Positions 1-17,352 of a stretch of 64,000 nt of DNA are shown here, piece after piece (the stretch's first letter is position 1; each line of letters starts with the position of its first letter). The notes under the pieces are model-generated. The model had not been told where the DNA came from. It ran no database searches and worked only from the letters and a program-made list of their open reading frames with translations. This DNA comes from Nemertoderma westbladi (taxonomy: Eukaryota; Xenacoelomorpha; Nemertodermatida; Nemertodermatidae), in contig JAUCBJ010001861.1 in the NCBI GenBank assembly GCA_032718475.1, forward strand, positions 1 through 64,000. Direction: 5' to 3'. The position numbers and the translations under genes are program-made.

Positions 1-1148
1 TGGAAGGGTAAGATTAGAAGACCGTCAGGGCTTCTTGCTGTCAAAAAAAACGTCTGTGTGTGATGTTTGTGCAAATTGATATTGGCTTGGAATGGTAAGA
101 GGTGCTCTACTTGGTGGTCAACTATACAAATTATTTGGTTTCTTATTTCGGTTATTAATTATTTAAGCGGGTAAAATTAAGCTCATGCTGTATAAAAATA
201 GGTCGATTCACCGTGTCCCATTCTCACAAAGTTTTTATTTTATTCGAGTGTTTAATATAAAGATGTATGATTATTTATTGATTAAAAATTAAATAGTGTA
301 TAAATATGTCATATTCCCTCAAATTGGAACAACCCCCGGTGACGTGCTTCCTCATTTTTTCAATTTCTGAACAAAACCATAATATTACCTTTTGCGAAAT
401 CGGACATCGTAGCCATTCTAAACATTAGTCGCGATCTCATTAGAAAGCATGCGTTGCAATGATTCTAAATATGTAACAATGTCTGAGTTTCGTTGAGAAA
501 CAGCTGAGATATAGTTCAAATATTGCAAGAAATATCGTTCCTCGAAGAAAATGTATTCTATTTAATAAATACACAACGTTCTGGAAAATTTTGATCAAGT
601 CTGGCTATACAATACGCAATAGAGGTATTGCATATAGGCTGTTGCCCATCTACTTGCTATCTATGTTACTTTATAAAATCAATAACACGTTCTATAATTT
701 TGTGTATTAATTATAATAAATTATGGCTTCATATTTACGGCTCATGGTGTGTATATGAATAGGATATTTTATGACAAAAGTAGAGAGCAGCTCAACTATA
801 ACATAAACCAATATTGGATATTGAGTTATGTGAGTGTGTGCTTCTAATTTGATGCTCATTCAACATATTATATTTTGGTATTAGGTTACTTTTTTCCCTT
901 AGGAAAAAGTAATACGTAGTTCTTTGTCTCCCGATTTTTGGTACATTCAGGAGAATAAGCTACAATTGAAGATTAAATTAATAATATTAACTCAGGTTAA
1001 CAATATCAACTCAACACATCGCATAATTAGAAAAGTGCGAAAAGCCAAATTTGAGGTTTATAATAATTCACATTCGCTGAATTCAAAAAAAAGTTTGTTT
1101 GACAATAAAATATTAAAATTTAATTGATATTGAAATAATTTCACCAAA
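1..1148. other. AT-rich flank upstream of the EF-hand/WD40 gene
   Basis: No convincing coding exon is seen on either strand. A short plus-strand open frame (924-1127) has low-complexity AT-rich codon content and no recognisable domain, so I treat it as chance. The stretch should contain the promoter and 5' UTR of the gene starting at 1149, but I see no clear TATA or initiator motif. On the minus strand it is inferred to be intron of PRPF4B, because that gene's remaining kinase exons are not found in the window. Confidence 0.4.
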
Positions 1149-2232
1149 ATGTCGGTACGCAAACGATCGAGTGGCTTTAGCTCCGGGGAAAGTTTGATGG
1201 ACAGGAAATCGGGACTATCGAGCTTCAGTAGAAGACGTCATGCCGCAGATGTAGAAGATCCTAAGAGCAATGAAAGAGATTCAGCAATGCTAAAAACCAC
1301 AAATGATGCGACAACAGCCTTGGAAAGGGATCATAGAGAAGGAGAAGAATTGAGGGAAAAAATAAAAGCTGCCAGCCAGGCCGCAGAAGAAAGAGTAAAA
1401 AACGTGGAAACGGTTCTCGCCAGAGAAGATTCGGCAGATTTACAAGATACCCAACGCATTGAAGACATGTTCCACGTAGACCATCTGAAGCGGATGCTAC
1501 AAATATACAAAGAGGTAGATGTGGATGAAGGGGGCACATTGGATATGGATGAATTCGCGGAAGCGCTTATAAAGATATACGGTGAAGGCAACGTGACACC
1601 CGAGGAATGTACAAAGATATTTATGAAAGTCGACACTAACTGCGACGAGACCGTGGACATGAACGAATTCATCGATTATCTGACCGCGGAATTCCGAGAA
1701 AAGGAACGAATGAGTAAGATGATAGACGATCTGTCGTTCCTGCCAACCATCGAGGACTTCTGCGCGCCGCACAAAGACATTATTGTCGCGATGTTCTACC
1801 ACAGAAACCTGGCGTTCAGTCTGGGAGACACGCCGGAGGACAGAATGGGACAATTCATCACCATCGGAAAGGACTGCACAATCAATTTCTGGACGCTGAA
1901 CATGCGGCACAAATGGGCCCGGTTTATCCGAAACGAGGGGTTCTACGTAAACGTGACAGCGGGTGTGTCCTGCGACCACGCGAACATGATAGCGTTCGCT
2001 ACGAGTAAACGAGAGATTGTCTTCTACGAGATATCCGGGGACACCATGACGCGAATGTACGAGATTGTTGGTCTCCCGGAGTTCCCCGTCAGCATGCACT
2101 ACTGGTACGATCCCAAGAGCATTAACTACGGCACAATGATGATTGGTGATCGTCATGGCAACGTGGTATGTTTGCAGTTTCTCGATCCCGTTCATTGTCA
2201 CATGTTTGGCGTACGTGGAAGTGAATACACAG
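1149..2232 (+). CDS. EF-hand/WD40 protein, WDR49/WDR64/EFCAB8-like, exon 1
   Basis: First coding exon of a two-exon gene (exon 2 at 3345-6271); the spliced product is about 1336 residues. ATG at 1149 follows an A-rich leader (cacaaaatg-like context). The N-terminal ~110 residues are charged and probably coiled coil. Two EF-hand loops follow: residues 124-135 (D-V-D-E-G-G-T-L-D-M-D-E) and 162-173 (D-T-N-C-D-E-T-V-D-M-N-E), both with acidic positions 1, 3 and 12, so calcium binding is plausible. WD40 sequence begins near residue 200. The exon ends in a strong donor, ACACAG|GTGAGT, one base into codon 362. The EF-hand plus multi-WD40 layout is that of WDR49/WDR64/EFCAB8 and insect WDY proteins, which are often testis or cilia associated; that role is family knowledge, not visible here. 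The gene lies opposite to, and inside an intron of, PRPF4B. Confidence 0.85.
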
Positions 2233-3344
2233 GTGAGTAGATTTGCACAAAAAAAAAAAATTCATTTAGCAAAAAATAACCTAAACAATTGTTTTTAAAA
2301 TAAGTTTTTGGGAATGTTTTGCCAAAATAAGACCATTATTGTTATTAAATTAATAAGACCATTATTGTGAAATATGTTCAAATTGGGTTTTCGTCTAAAA
2401 TTAAATCGTTGATCCGCGCATTTCATTTAATGGAGGTACCCCCAACCCCCCCCCCCCCCCCCCACCCCCAGGATATTTTTTAACGAATCTGGGTGAACAA
2501 TGACGGAGTAGTATTTTGAAAAATCGACCTTTAAAGTTTGAACATTCCCGCTCAAAGTGTCTGTTAATTGATTAGCTACTTTTAATATAAACCGTTTGGC
2601 ACTAAAAATATCTCGCTAGGCCGTTTTAAGAAATCCTCATTATTACATTCAGCATAGTGTTGTAACGGGATCGGGACCCACTATTTTCGGGATTGGGGAT
2701 CGGGATTGCAACTGTCCGGATCCCGATATTCGGGATCGGGATTTTTAATTTGACTACGACCACACTCATCCAAAATTTAAACTAGTTATCTACCCTGCCC
2801 TCTTTATAGGAGTAAAAAAACTTTCGAGAAATCTCATGTCCACTGATTTTTTTTCAAAAGGTTCACAGACGTAGTTTATTTCCCACGTACGTATTACACA
2901 TCACATACGTTTTTAATATATCTACTGCAATCTGACAGAATCGCTGCCACATAAAAATATTTATCATATTCAATAACTCAACAAGTGTTTCTATTATTTA
3001 TAATATAGACATTCATATATTTTATACATTTAAATGAATTAAATTCAGATATAAATTCAGATTCAGAAATCAGTTATGGATCTTGAAAGCTATTATAGGT
3101 GGTTGTAAAACCAAAACCGTTACATATTCTTTTACTTTATTAATCATTATTTTTGTTATTGTAAAAATTTCGCTTTAGTTAAAGGCAAGCTTTAAAGCAA
3201 ATTAAGCTGCAGCGCATATAAATTCAGATAGAGCAAATCACGAAAAATCCAAGGATTCACCCAAGGAAGGGGTACACACGTTATATTCACGGAAAGATAA
3301 AATATTCGTTGACAAATAAGCAACTTTTAATTTTTTACATTTAG
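2233..3344 (+). other. Intron of the EF-hand/WD40 gene
   Basis: Bounded by GTGAGT at 2233 and a TTTACATTTAG acceptor ending at 3344. The phase agrees: one base of codon 362 before the intron and two after. The intron holds an 18-base C run (2446-2463) and a cluster of GGGATC/GATCCC words at about 2665-2743, which can fold back and looks like a degenerate repeat fragment. No exon is seen in it on either strand. Confidence 0.75.
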
Positions 3345-6271
3345 GGAAACGACAAGTCTATGAGATACACCTTGATGATTTACTAGCAGGGAAGTATCCC
3401 AAAGTAAAGTGCACAGTCTTGCTCAAAGTCCACAAACACGCAATCAACGCAGTCCGATACCTCCATCCAAACAAATTCGTAAGCTGTTCTGAAGACAGCA
3501 CTAATAGCATCCTTATTGGGAATCTTCAAGACAACCACGAAAATAAATACTACCATGTGCCGCAAGGTGTCGTCTCTATTGACTACTGTCTCTCCAAAGA
3601 GTTCCTTTACACCGGCGGAATGGACCACTATATTCGGATGTGGGACTTATATGGACGGGTTAAAGAAAATGTTGGTGTTCTGGGGTTCCATACAGCCTCA
3701 ATCATACACGTAAAAATGCTGGATACGGTCAACCAACTATTCACAGTGGATCGTAACAACAACAGTAAGCTGTGGAACCTGAGAGACCTCACGGTGGTTC
3801 AGCGGTTCGCACCACATTCCTACACGCATCTCGGCACTCGCAACTCCATCAGTTGTCTGCTCTGGCATCCCAGCACTCTACACCTCATGTTGGCAACCGC
3901 AGAGGTGGTACGCTTCCAGCACAGTGGTATTACCATATCAGAGAACGATAATATCACACACACCAAGAACGTCCAATGCGTTTTATGGAATTCGCTGTTT
4001 CAGAATCTTGTGAGTGCAGGTGATGATTCAGCGTTCCGAGTTTGGGATCCATTCACTGGCGAGAAACTCATGGAACGCAAAGAATGCCACAGTGTTATCT
4101 CGAAGATGCTCACGGAGAACAACATCGAGATCATAACGATGGGATTCGATAGAACAAAGAGACGATTGGTTACCTGCGCTTCCGATGGGACTGCCAAAAT
4201 ATGGAACTTCAACAACGGCTACCTAATCCGGCAACTGCCGTATAAATATAAGGGCAAGGAGATTACTTGCGTGATCGTCTTGGACAAGGATATCATCCTG
4301 GGAGGGTGGACGAAACACCTGACCAACTTCATAGACCTACCGAACGAGGAGGTTTGGCACCTGTGCAAGGATTGGGGGAAGGCGCGACACCGGGACGAGC
4401 TGTCCTGCATTGCTGCGAACCTTGTCAACGTTATTGACGTGGTTACCGGAGAGTCGGCTCTACGGCCAACGCTAATCGCCACCGCGGACTACGCAGGCGA
4501 CATATTCGTCTGGTACTCCGACACCAAAAATGAACGTTGTCATATGAACGCGTGGAAAGGGATGAAGGTCTACAACCCCACTATGTATGGGAGCGAAATA
4601 AAGTTGAAACCAGGTGGCAAAAAACAGAGCAGTAATGTGAAACGGTCGGAGACCAACAAGGAAACTAGACAGCTTTTGGCAAAACGAAAAAGCATAAAAT
4701 ATGAACAGGTGAAGAAAGATAACGAAGAAGCAAAGAGCAATGAAAATGATTCAAAATACGAGATACACCTGGAAACACCAAATGTCGTATCAAAATTGAT
4801 ATTTCTGGATGGGCGGGAGATGGAGAGCCCTGACACAGCAAACCTGCTGTCTGCGGGGAGTCAGGGATGGGTTCGTGCTTGGTCGTTACAGCCTGATGGC
4901 GGCCGTTGTATCGGCCACTACATTGCGTCCCATAGACTGACTAGCAACGTGGGCTGCATGACGACAAACTCGCACAATGAATACATTGTAACGGTGGACT
5001 CGCAGGGCTACGTGAAAATCTGGGACATTCACGACTGGTGCATCCGAGCCGAGGAAGTGGAGAAACTCAAGACGAGCTACCAGGGTTACGGGAAGTACGA
5101 CATTGAAGTATTCCCATACTTAGACAAAGAGGCTGTTGTGGAGGAGAAGTACAGCGTTGAGCATCGTCTGCCGGAAGACACGCCGAATGAGTGGCTTCCT
5201 CTGCTGAATAAACCTCGACTGCTCAACAGTTGGCGGGCTCATTGTGGGGAGATTAGCGACGTGGAACTTATCGAACAACACGGGCTCATTGCGACATGTG
5301 GCTACTGGGATAAGATGGTGCGTCTTTGGTCTATAGGAGGAATATTCATAGGGACATTCTGTGACTCACAATCATGGAGGCTCAAACTCCCCATTACATT
5401 CAAGAATCTGCTACCGAAGGCCAAACTTCCTGCTGACATACGTAGAGTTGCGTCTGCCTCAACGCTTAGGGTTTTACGATGCAAACTTACCAAGGGATGG
5501 AAACACGTGTGGCATTGCTGGCTCTTCTTATCGTTGTGTCGGGACAATGTCTACGACATGCGAATTCGTCGCGGCTACGCACTTAACGCGCCGACAGCCT
5601 CACAGGAGATCGAACTCGCGGAGTTCACGGACAGCGTGATGAACTTCTCTCGAGTGCCCTGCGCCCAGGTCGACGTAGAGACGTGGCGCAGTAAGTACAT
5701 CGGGAAGAAGAACTACAAGGGAAAGCATCAATTCCGGGAACACCCTCCCTTCGGGACCATCGTCACTGATATCGGACAATGCCGAGTCTTCGAGAAGCTG
5801 GAGATGCAGCCTGGGACGGTGCTGCCAGCGGTGGAGGTTCCTCAACAGATGAAGGAGGCCTGGGATAAGCAGAACAAGTGTCTGAGACAGCGACAGATCT
5901 ACGAATACAGCGAGTTGAGGAAACGGAATCCTTGGATGCTCAAGTACGCGTTCAACCCGCCCAGTGTACCGGAGGAGTTGATAGACGCGGAAGAAAGGAA
6001 GAAGGCCGGCTGGAAGCCTCATTTGAAAAAGGAGATGCCTCGAAAACATGTGATCAAAGGCGGAATAAACGACGTTCTAGAGCGTATGCAGCAGCTGGGT
6101 CTGCCGTCGATAAAGAAATCCTACATGTCGGTAACTTCGGGTTCCAAGTCAAGAATTTTGAGTATCCCCGTCAGCAAACGGAAACGGACTATTGATAAGA
6201 TCCCAGGGAAAACTTCGGTTTCTACCGGCGGTAGTAATAAGTTAATACTACCGCCACTAACAGAAACATAG
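3345..6271 (+). CDS. EF-hand/WD40 protein, WDR49/WDR64/EFCAB8-like, exon 2
   Basis: Second and last coding exon, open from the acceptor at 3345 to the TAG at 6269-6271 (974 codons after the split codon). It carries many WD40 blades. Visible blade ends include IRMWDL, SKLWNL, FRVWDP, AKIWNF, VKIWDI and VRLWSI, with GH/DH-like starts such as VHKHAINAV. A lysine-rich insertion (about positions 4600-4770) separates two propeller halves. After the last blade comes LPADIRRVASASTLRVL, a segment typical of this family, then a basic C-terminal tail with possible coiled coil. I infer a cytosolic or axonemal scaffold. A 2.9-kb exon without introns is unusual in an intron-rich locus. About residues 5480-5560 (nucleotide positions) read less like the family and could hide a misread intron. 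Confidence 0.85.
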
Positions 6272-10337
<4,066 letters not shown>

Positions 10338-10377
10338 TTATTTGTAACAAAGATTACGTGACGTGAATCAGATGATA

Positions 10378-13300
10378 GCCATCTACTACCCAACACCATT
10401 GCCTATCCACTTCACGCCACCACTGCCTATCTACTTCCCGCCACCATTGCCTATCCACTTCCCGTCAACACTGCATATCAACTTCCAGCCAACACTGCCT
10501 ATCTACTTCCCGCCAACACTGCATATCCACTTCCCACCACTACTGCCTTATCTACTTCCCGCCACCACTGCCTATCTACTTCCCACCACACAGCCTAACT
10601 ACTTCCCACCACCACTGCCTATCTATTTCCTACCAACACTGCATATCTACTTCCCACCACCACTGCCTATCTACTTCCCGCCACTACTGCCTCATCTACT
10701 TCCCGCCACCACTGCCTATCTACTTCCCCCCACACTGCCTATCTACTTCCCGCCACCACTACTGCCTATCTACTTCCCACCAACACTGCCTATCTACTTC
10801 CAAGCACCACTGCCTATCTACATCCCGCCACCACTGCCTATCTACTTCCCACCACACAGCCTAACTACTTCCCACCACCACTGCTTATCTACTTTCCGCC
10901 ACCACTGTCTATATACTTCCCACCACCACTGCCTATCTACTTCCCGCCACGACTACCTATCTACTTCCCACCACCACTGCCTATCTACTTCCCACTACCA
11001 CTGCCTATCTACTTTCCGCCACCACTGTCTATATACTTCCCACCACCACTGCCTATCTACTTCCCGCCACGACTACCTATCTACTTCCCACCACCACTGC
11101 CTATCTACTTCCCACCACCACTGCCTATCTACTTCCCGTCGCCACTGCCTATCTACTTCCCGCCACCACTGCCTATCTACTTCCCACCACCACTGCCTAT
11201 CTACTTCCCGCCACCACTGCCTATCTACTTTCCGCCACCACAGCCTATCTACTTCCCGCCACCACTGCCTATATACTTCCCACCACCACTGCCTATCTAC
11301 TTCCCACCACCACTGCCTATCTACTTCCCGTCACCACTGCCTATATACTTCCCGCCGCCACTGCCATCCACTTCCCGCCACCACTGCCATCTACTTCCCG
11401 CCACCACTGCCTATCTACTTCCCCCCACACTGCCTATCTACTTCCCGCAACCACTACCTATCTACTTCCCACCACCACTGCCTATCTACTTCCCACCACC
11501 ACTGCCTATCTACTTCCCGCCACCACAGCCTATCTACTTCCCACCACCACTGCCTATCTACTTCCCACCACCACTGCCTATCTACTTCCCGTCACCACTG
11601 CCTATATTCTTCCCGCCGCCACTGCCATCCACTTCCCGCCACCACTGCCTATATACTTCCCGCCGCCACTGCCATCTACTTCCCGCCACCACTGCCTATA
11701 TACTTCCCGCCGCCACTGCCATCTACTTCCCGCCACCACTGCCTATCTACTTCCCCCCACACTGCCTATCTACTTCCCGCAACCACTGCCTATCTACTTC
11801 CCACCACCACTGCCTATCTACTTCCCGCAACCACTGCCTATCTACTTTCCACCACCACTGTCTATCTACTTCCCGCCACCACAGCCTATCTATTTCCCAC
11901 CACCACTGCCTATCTACTTCCCGCAACCACTGCCTATCTATTTCGCGTCGCCACTGCCTATCTACTTCCCGCCGCCACCACAGCCTATCTACTTCCCACC
12001 ACAACTGCCTATCTACTTCCCGTCGCCACTGCCTATCTACTACCCGCCGCCACTGCCATCTACTTCCCGCCACCACTGCCTATTTACTTCCCCCCACACT
12101 GCCTATCTACTTCCCGCAACCACTGCCATCTACTTCCCACCACCACTGCCTATCTACTTTCCACCACCACTGTCTATCTACTTCCCGCCACCACAGCCTA
12201 TCTATTTCCCACCACCACTGCCTATCTACTTCCCGCAACCACTGCCTATCTATTTCGCGTCGCCACTGCCTATCTACTTCCCGCCGCCACCACAGCCTAT
12301 CTACTTCCCACCACAACTGCCTATCTACTTCACATCACCACTGCCTATCTACATCCCGCTACCACTGCCTATCTACTTCCCACCACACAGCCTAACTACT
12401 TCCCACCACCACTGCCTATCTACTTTCCGCCACCACTGCCTATATACTTCCCACCACCACTGCCTATCTACTTCCCGCCACGACTACCTATCTACTTCCC
12501 ACCACCACTGCCTATCTACTTCCCACCACCACTGCCTATCTACTTCCCGTTGCCACTGCCTATCTACTTCCCGCCACCACTGCCTATCTACTTCCCACCA
12601 CCACTGCCTATCTACTTCCCACCTGCACTGCCTATCTACTTCCCGTCGCCACTGCCTATCTACTTCCCGCAACCACTGCCTATATACTTCCCACTACCAC
12701 TGCCTATCTACTTCCCACCACCACTACCTATATACTTCCCACCACCACTGCCTATCTACTTTCGCCACCACTGCCTATCTACTTCCCACCACCATTGCCT
12801 ATCTACTTCCCACCACCACTGCCTATCACTTCCCGCCACCACTGCCTATCTACTTCCCACCACCACTGCCTATCTACTTTCCGCCACCACAGCCTATCTA
12901 CTTCCCGCCACCACTGCCTATATACTTCCCACCACCACTGCCTATCTACTTCCCACCACCACTGCCTATCTACTTCCTGGCACCACTGCCTATATACTTC
13001 CCGCCGGCACTGCCATCCACTTCCCGCCACCACTGCCTATATACTTCCCGCCGCCACTGCCATCTAATTCCCGCCACCACTGCCTATATACTTCCCGACG
13101 CCACTGCCATCTACTTCCCGCCATCACTGCCTATCTACTTCCCCCCACACTGCCTATCTACTTCGCGCAACCACTGCCTATCTACTTCCCACCACCACTG
13201 CCTATCTACTTCCCGCAACCACTGCCTATCTACTTTCCACCACCACTGTCTATCTACTTCCCGCCACCACAGCCTATCTATTTCCCACCACCACTGCCTA

Positions 13301-16300
13301 TCTACTTCCCCAACCACTGCCTATCTATTTCGCGTCGCCACTGCCTATCTACTTCCCGCCGCCACCACAGCCTATCTACTTCCCACCACAACTGCCTATC
13401 TACTTCCCGTCGCCACTGCCTATCTACTTCCCGCCGCCACTGCCATCTACTTCCCGCCACCACTGCCTATCTACTTCCCCCCACACTGCCTATCTACTTC
13501 CCGCAACCACTGCCTATCTACTTCCCACCACCACTGCCTATCTACTTTCCACCACCACTGTCTATCTACTTCCCGCCACCACAGCCTATCTATTTCCCAC
13601 CACCACTGCCTATCTACTTCCCGCAACCACTGCCTATCTATTTCGCGTCGCCACTGCCTATCTACTTCCCGCCGCCACCACGGCCTATCTACTTCCCACC
13701 ACAACTGCCTATCTACTTCCCGCCACCACTGCATATCTACTTCCCGCCACCACTGCCTATCTACTTCCCGCCACCACTGCCTATCTACTTCCCACCAGCA
13801 CTGCCTATCTACTTCCCGCCACCACTGCCTATCTACTTCCCGTCGCCACTGCCTATCTACTTCCCGCCACTACAGCCTATCTACTTCCCACCACCACTGC
13901 CTATCTACTTCCCGTCGCCACTGCCTATCTACTTCCCGCCACCACTGCTTATCTACTTCCCACCACCATTGCCTATCCACTTCCCGCCAACACTGCATAT
14001 CCACTTCCAGCCAACACTGCCTATCTACTTCCCGCCAACACTGCATATCCACTTCCCACCACTACTGCCTTATCTACTTCCCGCCACCACTGCCTATCTA
14101 CTTCCCACCAACACTGCCTATATACTTCCCACCACCACTGCCTATCTACATCCCGCCACCACTGCCTATCTACTTCCCACCACCCCTTCCTATCTACTTC
14201 CCGCCACCACTGCCTATCTACCTCACGCCACCACCACTGCCTATCTACATCCCGCCACCACTGCCTATCTACTTCCCACCACCCCTTCCTATCTACTTCC
14301 CACCACCACTGCCTATCTACTTCCCGCCACCACTGCCTATCTACTTCCCACCACCACTGCCTATCTACTTCCCACCACCACTGCCTATCTACTTCCCGCC
14401 ACCACTGCCTATCTACTTCCCGCCACCACAGCCTATCTACTTCCCGCCAACACTGCATATCCACTTCCAGCCAACACTGCCTATCTACTTCCCGCCAACA
14501 CTGCATATGCACTTCCCACCACTACTGCCTTATCTACTTCCGGCCACCACTCCCTATCTACTTCCCACCAACACTGCCTATCTACTTCCCACCACCACTG
14601 CCTATCTACATCCCGCCACCACTGCCTATCTACTTCCCACCACCACTGCCTATCTACTTCCCACCACCACTTCCTATCTACTTCCCGCCACCACTGCCTA
14701 TATACTTCCCACCACCACTGCCTATCTACTTCCCACCACCACTTCCTATCTACTTCCCGCCACCACAGCCTATCTACTTCCCACCACCACTGCCTATCTA
14801 CTTCCCCCCACACTGCCTATCTACTTCCCGCAACCACTGCCTATCTACTTCCCACCACCACTGCCTATCTACTTTCCACCACCACTGTCTATCTACTTCC
14901 CGCCACCACAGCCTATCTATTTCCCACCACCACTGCCTATCTACTTCCCGCAACCACTGCCTATCTATTTCGCGTCGCCACTGCCTATCTACTTCCCGCC
15001 GCCACCACAGCCTATCTACTTCCCACCACAACTGCCTATCTACTTCCCGCCACCACTGCATATCTACTTCCCGCCACCACTGCCTATCTACTTCCCGCCA
15101 CCACTGCCTATCTACTTCCCACCAGCACTGCCTATCTACTTCCCGCCACCACTGCCTATCTACTTCCCGTCGCCACTGCCTATCTACTTCCCGCCACTAC
15201 AGCCTATCTACTTCCCACCACCACTGCCTATCTATTTCCCGTCGCCACTGCCTATCTACTTCCCGCCACCACTGCTTATCTACTTCCCACCACCATTGCC
15301 TATCCACTTCCCGCCAACACTGCATATCCACTTCCAGCCAACACTGCCTATCTACTTCCCGCCAACACTGCATATCCACTTGCCACCACTACTGCCTTAT
15401 CTACTTCCCGCCACCACTGCCTATCTACTTCCCACCAACACTGCCTATATACTTCCCACCACCACTGCCTATCTACATCCCGCCACCACTGCCTATCTAC
15501 TTCCCACCACCCCTTCCTATCTACTTCCCGCCACCACTGCCTATCTACCTGACGCCACCACCACTGCCTATCTACATCCCGCCACCACTGCCTATCTACT
15601 TCCCACCACCCCTTCCTATCTACTTCCCACCACCACTGCCTATCTACTTCCCGCCACCACTGCCTATCTACTTCCCACCACCACTGCCTATCTACTTCCC
15701 ACCACCACTGCCTATCTACTTCCCGCCACCACTGCCTATCTACTTCCCGCCACCACAGCCTATCTACTTCCCGCCAACACTGCATATCCACTTCCAGCCA
15801 ACACTGCCTATCTACTTCCCGCCAACACTGCATATGCACTTCCCACCACTACTGCCTTATCTACTTCCGGCCACCACTCCCTATCTACTTCCCACCAACA
15901 CTGCCTATCTACTTCCCACCACCACTGCCTATCTACATCCCGCCACCACTGCCTATCTACTTCCCACCACCACTGCCTATCTACATCCCGCCACCACTGC
16001 CTATCTACTTCCCACCACCACTGCCTATCTACTTCCCACCACCACTTCCTATCTACTTCCCGCCACCACTGCCTATATACTTCCCACCACCACTGCCTAT
16101 CTACTTCCCACCACCACTTCCTATCTACTTCCCGCCACCACAGCCTATCTACTTCCCACCACCACTGCCTATCTACTTCCCGCCACCACTGCCTATCTAC
16201 TTCTCGCCACCACTGCCTATCTACTTCCCGCCACCACAGCCTATCTACTTCCCACCACCACTGCCTATCTAATTCCCGTCGCCACTGCCTATCTACTTCC

Positions 16301-16735
16301 CACAACCACTGCCTGTCTACTTCCCACCACCACTGCCTATCTACTTCCCGCCACCACAGCCTATCTATGTCCCACCACCACTGCCTATCTACTTCCCGTC
16401 GCCACTGCCTATCTACTTCCCGTCACCACTGCCTATCTACTTCCCGCAACCACTGCCTATCTACTTCCCACCACCACTGCCTATCTACTTCCCACCACCA
16501 CTGCCTATCTACTTCCCGCCACCACAGCCTATCTACTTCCCACCACCACTGCCTATCTACTTCCCGTCGCCACTGCCTATCTACTTCCCGCCACCACTGC
16601 CTATCTACTTCCCACCACCACTGCCTATCTACTTCCCGTCGCCACTGCCTATCTACTTCCCGCCACCACTGCCTATCTACTTCCCGTCGCCACTGCCTAT
16701 CTACTTCCCATCGCCACTGCCTATCTAGTATCTAC
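10378..16735. repeat. 24-bp minisatellite filling an intron
   Basis: About 265 tandem units of 24 bp, plus-strand core CCACTGCCTATCTACTTCCC. It fills nearly the whole 6.5-kb intron between exons 16804-16897 and 10123-10260, starting about 68 nt after the donor and ending about 115 nt before the acceptor. No GTRAGT donor is seen in the unit. The first recognisable copy lies some 40 nt inside the intron, so this array is near, but not on, the splice site. Because 24 is a multiple of 3 and the unit lacks stops, very long plus-strand frames appear; they are not genes. A block of about 1.3 kb is duplicated at an offset of 1327 bp (13731 versus 15058). Confidence 0.95.
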
Positions 16736-16802
16736 TACCAGTCACCAATACTGCCTAACTCCACTAAATGGTGATGATAATGACGACTATAATTTATACT
16801 CA

Positions 16803-17352
<550 letters not shown>

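Noticed and set aside
1261-2201. Minus-strand frames opposite WD40 exon 1
   Set aside because: Shadow frames of the EF-hand/WD40 coding sequence with no motifs.
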